This document shows positions 5,588-6,574 of a DNA stretch of 6,574 nucleotides, piece by piece (the stretch's first letter is position 1; the number at the start of each line of letters is the position of its first letter). The notes below the pieces were generated by a model. It was not told the DNA's origin and made no database searches. It worked only from the letters and a program-made list of their open reading frames with translations. Made by a program: the position numbers and the translations under genes. This stretch comes from Alphaproteobacteria bacterium (GTDB lineage Bacteria; Pseudomonadota; Alphaproteobacteria; Rhizobiales; Aestuariivirgaceae), in assembly GCA_005884715.1 (NCBI GenBank), contig VAZZ01000118.1, positions 1-6,574 of the forward strand. Reading direction: 5' to 3'.

Positions 5588-6262
5588 CTATTTGTTGCGG
5601 CGTTCGTGCAGGCGGGCCCGGATAAGTTTCAGATAGCCTTTGTCGCGCGCATCGCTGCGCTGTGACAAGGAGCCGGCATGGACCCGCCGATGCATCATCA
5701 CGGCGTCGAGCATTCGCAGGCGGAGGTCGCCATCGCGTATTCGCGCCAGCCATTCGATCGCCGCACCGATCCGGAAACGCTCGTCAAGAAGGCCGACACG
5801 ATCAACGGCCGTCTGTTTCACAAGCAATGTGCCGAGCATCCATCCCGGTTGCGGCTCGCCCGGTATGTGCCAGTGCCGGCGTTCATCCGCCGTGGCGCTC
5901 GGACAGACGAAGCTGCGCATATGCCCGAAGACCGCATCTAACTCGGGTTCTGCAGCGAATGCCGCTTCCTGCCGCGCGAGCTTGTCCGGGGGCCAGAGAT
6001 CGTCGGCATCGATGAAGGCGAGGTGAGTGCCCGCCGCTTCGCGAATGCCGCGGTTTGTGGCCGCCGGGGGGCCCAGATTGGCCTGGCCGAGGACCCTGAT
6101 GCACGGCGAGAGGCGGGCCGCCCGACTTCCCGTATCGTCGGTCGAGCCGTCATCGACCAAGAGGATCTCTTCGGGAGGACGTTTCTGTCCGAGCACGCTT
6201 GCAATCGTCTGTTCAATGGTGCGCGCGGCGTTGAAGGCAGGGATGATGACCGAGATGCGCAC
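5588..6262 (-). CDS. Glycosyltransferase family 2 protein
   Basis: This 224-residue GT-A fold enzyme should transfer a sugar from a nucleotide-sugar donor to an unknown acceptor at the cytoplasmic side. The GTG at 6262 is chosen because it begins MRISVIIPAFN, the standard GT2 opening, with GAGGG about 9 bases upstream. Extending to the ATG at 6394 would add residues that overlap the preceding gene in another frame. Motifs are VDDGSTDD (36-43), NRGIREAAG (70-78) and the metal-binding FIDADDLW (83-90). Where the tandem neighbour has GEDIEF, this protein has GAAIEW (166-171), so the usual acidic pair is missing and Glu170 may take the role. It is short for the family. It starts 4 bp after the preceding glycosyltransferase stop, so they form an operon. 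Confidence 0.88.
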   Translation of the reverse strand: MRISVIIPAFNAARTIEQTIASVLGQKRPPEEILLVDDGSTDDTGSRAARLSPCIRVLGQANLGPPAATNRGIREAAGTHLAFIDADDLWPPDKLARQEAAFAAEPELDAVFGHMRSFVCPSATADERRHWHIPGEPQPGWMLGTLLVKQTAVDRVGLLDERFRIGAAIEWLARIRDGDLRLRMLDAVMMHRRVHAGSLSQRSDARDKGYLKLIRARLHERRNK

Positions 6263-6266
6263 GGCG

Positions 6267-6574
6267 TCATTCCCTCTCGATGCTGTCGCCGAACACCAGA
6301 TCCTTGGCAGGCGCAAGTCCGAGACGCCGGCGCCGGCGGATGGATTTGAGCACGGCAAGGCGGAGATCGCTTTGCTTGCGCGGTGTTGTCGCATGCATCA
6401 TCGATGCCGGATGCTGGCGATAATACAGAACGACTTCGCATACAGCGAGGAAGGTGATTCCGAAGTCGCGCATGCGCATATAGAACTCGATATCCTCGCC
6501 ATAATGCAGTTCCGCATCGAGAAGACCGATCCGGTCGAAGACGGCACGGCGGCAGAGCAGCGCGCCTAAGGTCT
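6267..6574 (-). CDS. Glycosyltransferase family 2 protein, C-terminal part
   Basis: The last 101 residues are in the window; the gene enters from the right edge. It reads CRRAVFDRIGLLDAELHYGE, then DIEFYMRMRDFG and a tail rich in arginine (RRRRRLG). The GLLD-x8-GEDIEF block is the C-terminal part of the GT2 catalytic domain, with the acidic pair that normally supplies the catalytic base. It aligns by eye with residues 150-215 of the downstream gene (RVGLLDERFRIGAAIEW), so the two are paralogues, perhaps from a duplication. TGA at 6267-6269 lies 4 bp before the next start. The N-terminal DDGS and DXD motifs are outside the window. Confidence 0.82.
   Translation of the reverse strand, partial: TLGALLCRRAVFDRIGLLDAELHYGEDIEFYMRMRDFGITFLAVCEVVLYYRQHPASMMHATTPRKQSDLRLAVLKSIRRRRRLGLAPAKDLVFGDSIERE

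Noticed and set aside
6027..6569. Plus-strand open frame of 180 codons
   Set aside because: Antisense shadow of the two glycosyltransferase genes, whose motifs are unmistakable.
1..6574. CRISPR array or tandem repeats
   Set aside because: No regularly spaced direct repeats were seen anywhere in the window.

Overview
The window looks like chromosome or island DNA from an alphaproteobacterium, most likely a member of the Rhizobiales. Coding GC is moderately high. A textbook EcfG-type (general stress sigma factor) promoter, GGAAC-N16-CGTT, lies at 2532-2556, and this class of promoter is restricted to Alphaproteobacteria. The genus cannot be fixed from the sequence alone. Nearly every intact gene is on the minus strand. 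The region reads as accessory DNA, with an ABC-transporter operon on the left, a stress and lipid block in the middle, decayed mobile DNA further right, and a glycosyltransferase cluster at the right edge.

Left (1-1691): the 5' end of an ABC-transporter ATPase gene runs off the window and follows a secreted NMT1/THI5-like substrate-binding protein in the same minus-strand operon. The protein has a clear signal peptide and Shine-Dalgarno, but its ligand is unknown. A gene-free stretch of about 360 bp upstream carries two short palindromes.

Middle (1692-4131): reading leftward, a DUF2127 membrane protein is coupled by an ATGA overlap to a YegS/LCB5-type diacylglycerol kinase. Beyond them is a predicted EcfG promoter followed at once by two hairpins, the second a convincing intrinsic terminator, which together define a candidate small RNA of about 84 nt. 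Past the terminator are a frameshifted small ORF and two tiny genes with good ribosome binding sites: a 45-aa single-span membrane protein and a 58-aa charged helical protein. The two tiny genes were found by reading the sequence and are easy to miss.

Right of middle (4200-5370): a PAP2-family lipid phosphatase is divergent from the DUF2127 gene and is broken by a single extra G in a run of five. All its catalytic motifs survive across the break, and a second frame change follows near the C-terminus. The kinase and the phosphatase would act in opposite directions on diacylglycerol and phosphatidic acid, so the divergent pair looks like a lipid-phosphate module that has lost one half, unless the frameshift is a sequencing error.

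Right end (5322-6574): a perfect 15-bp inverted repeat sits beside a C-terminal scrap of a tyrosine integrase with an in-frame stop. This marks decayed mobile DNA. Two family-2 glycosyltransferase genes in tandem follow; the second is complete and the first runs off the window. The most noteworthy item is the candidate stress-induced small RNA and the neighbouring set of small genes.
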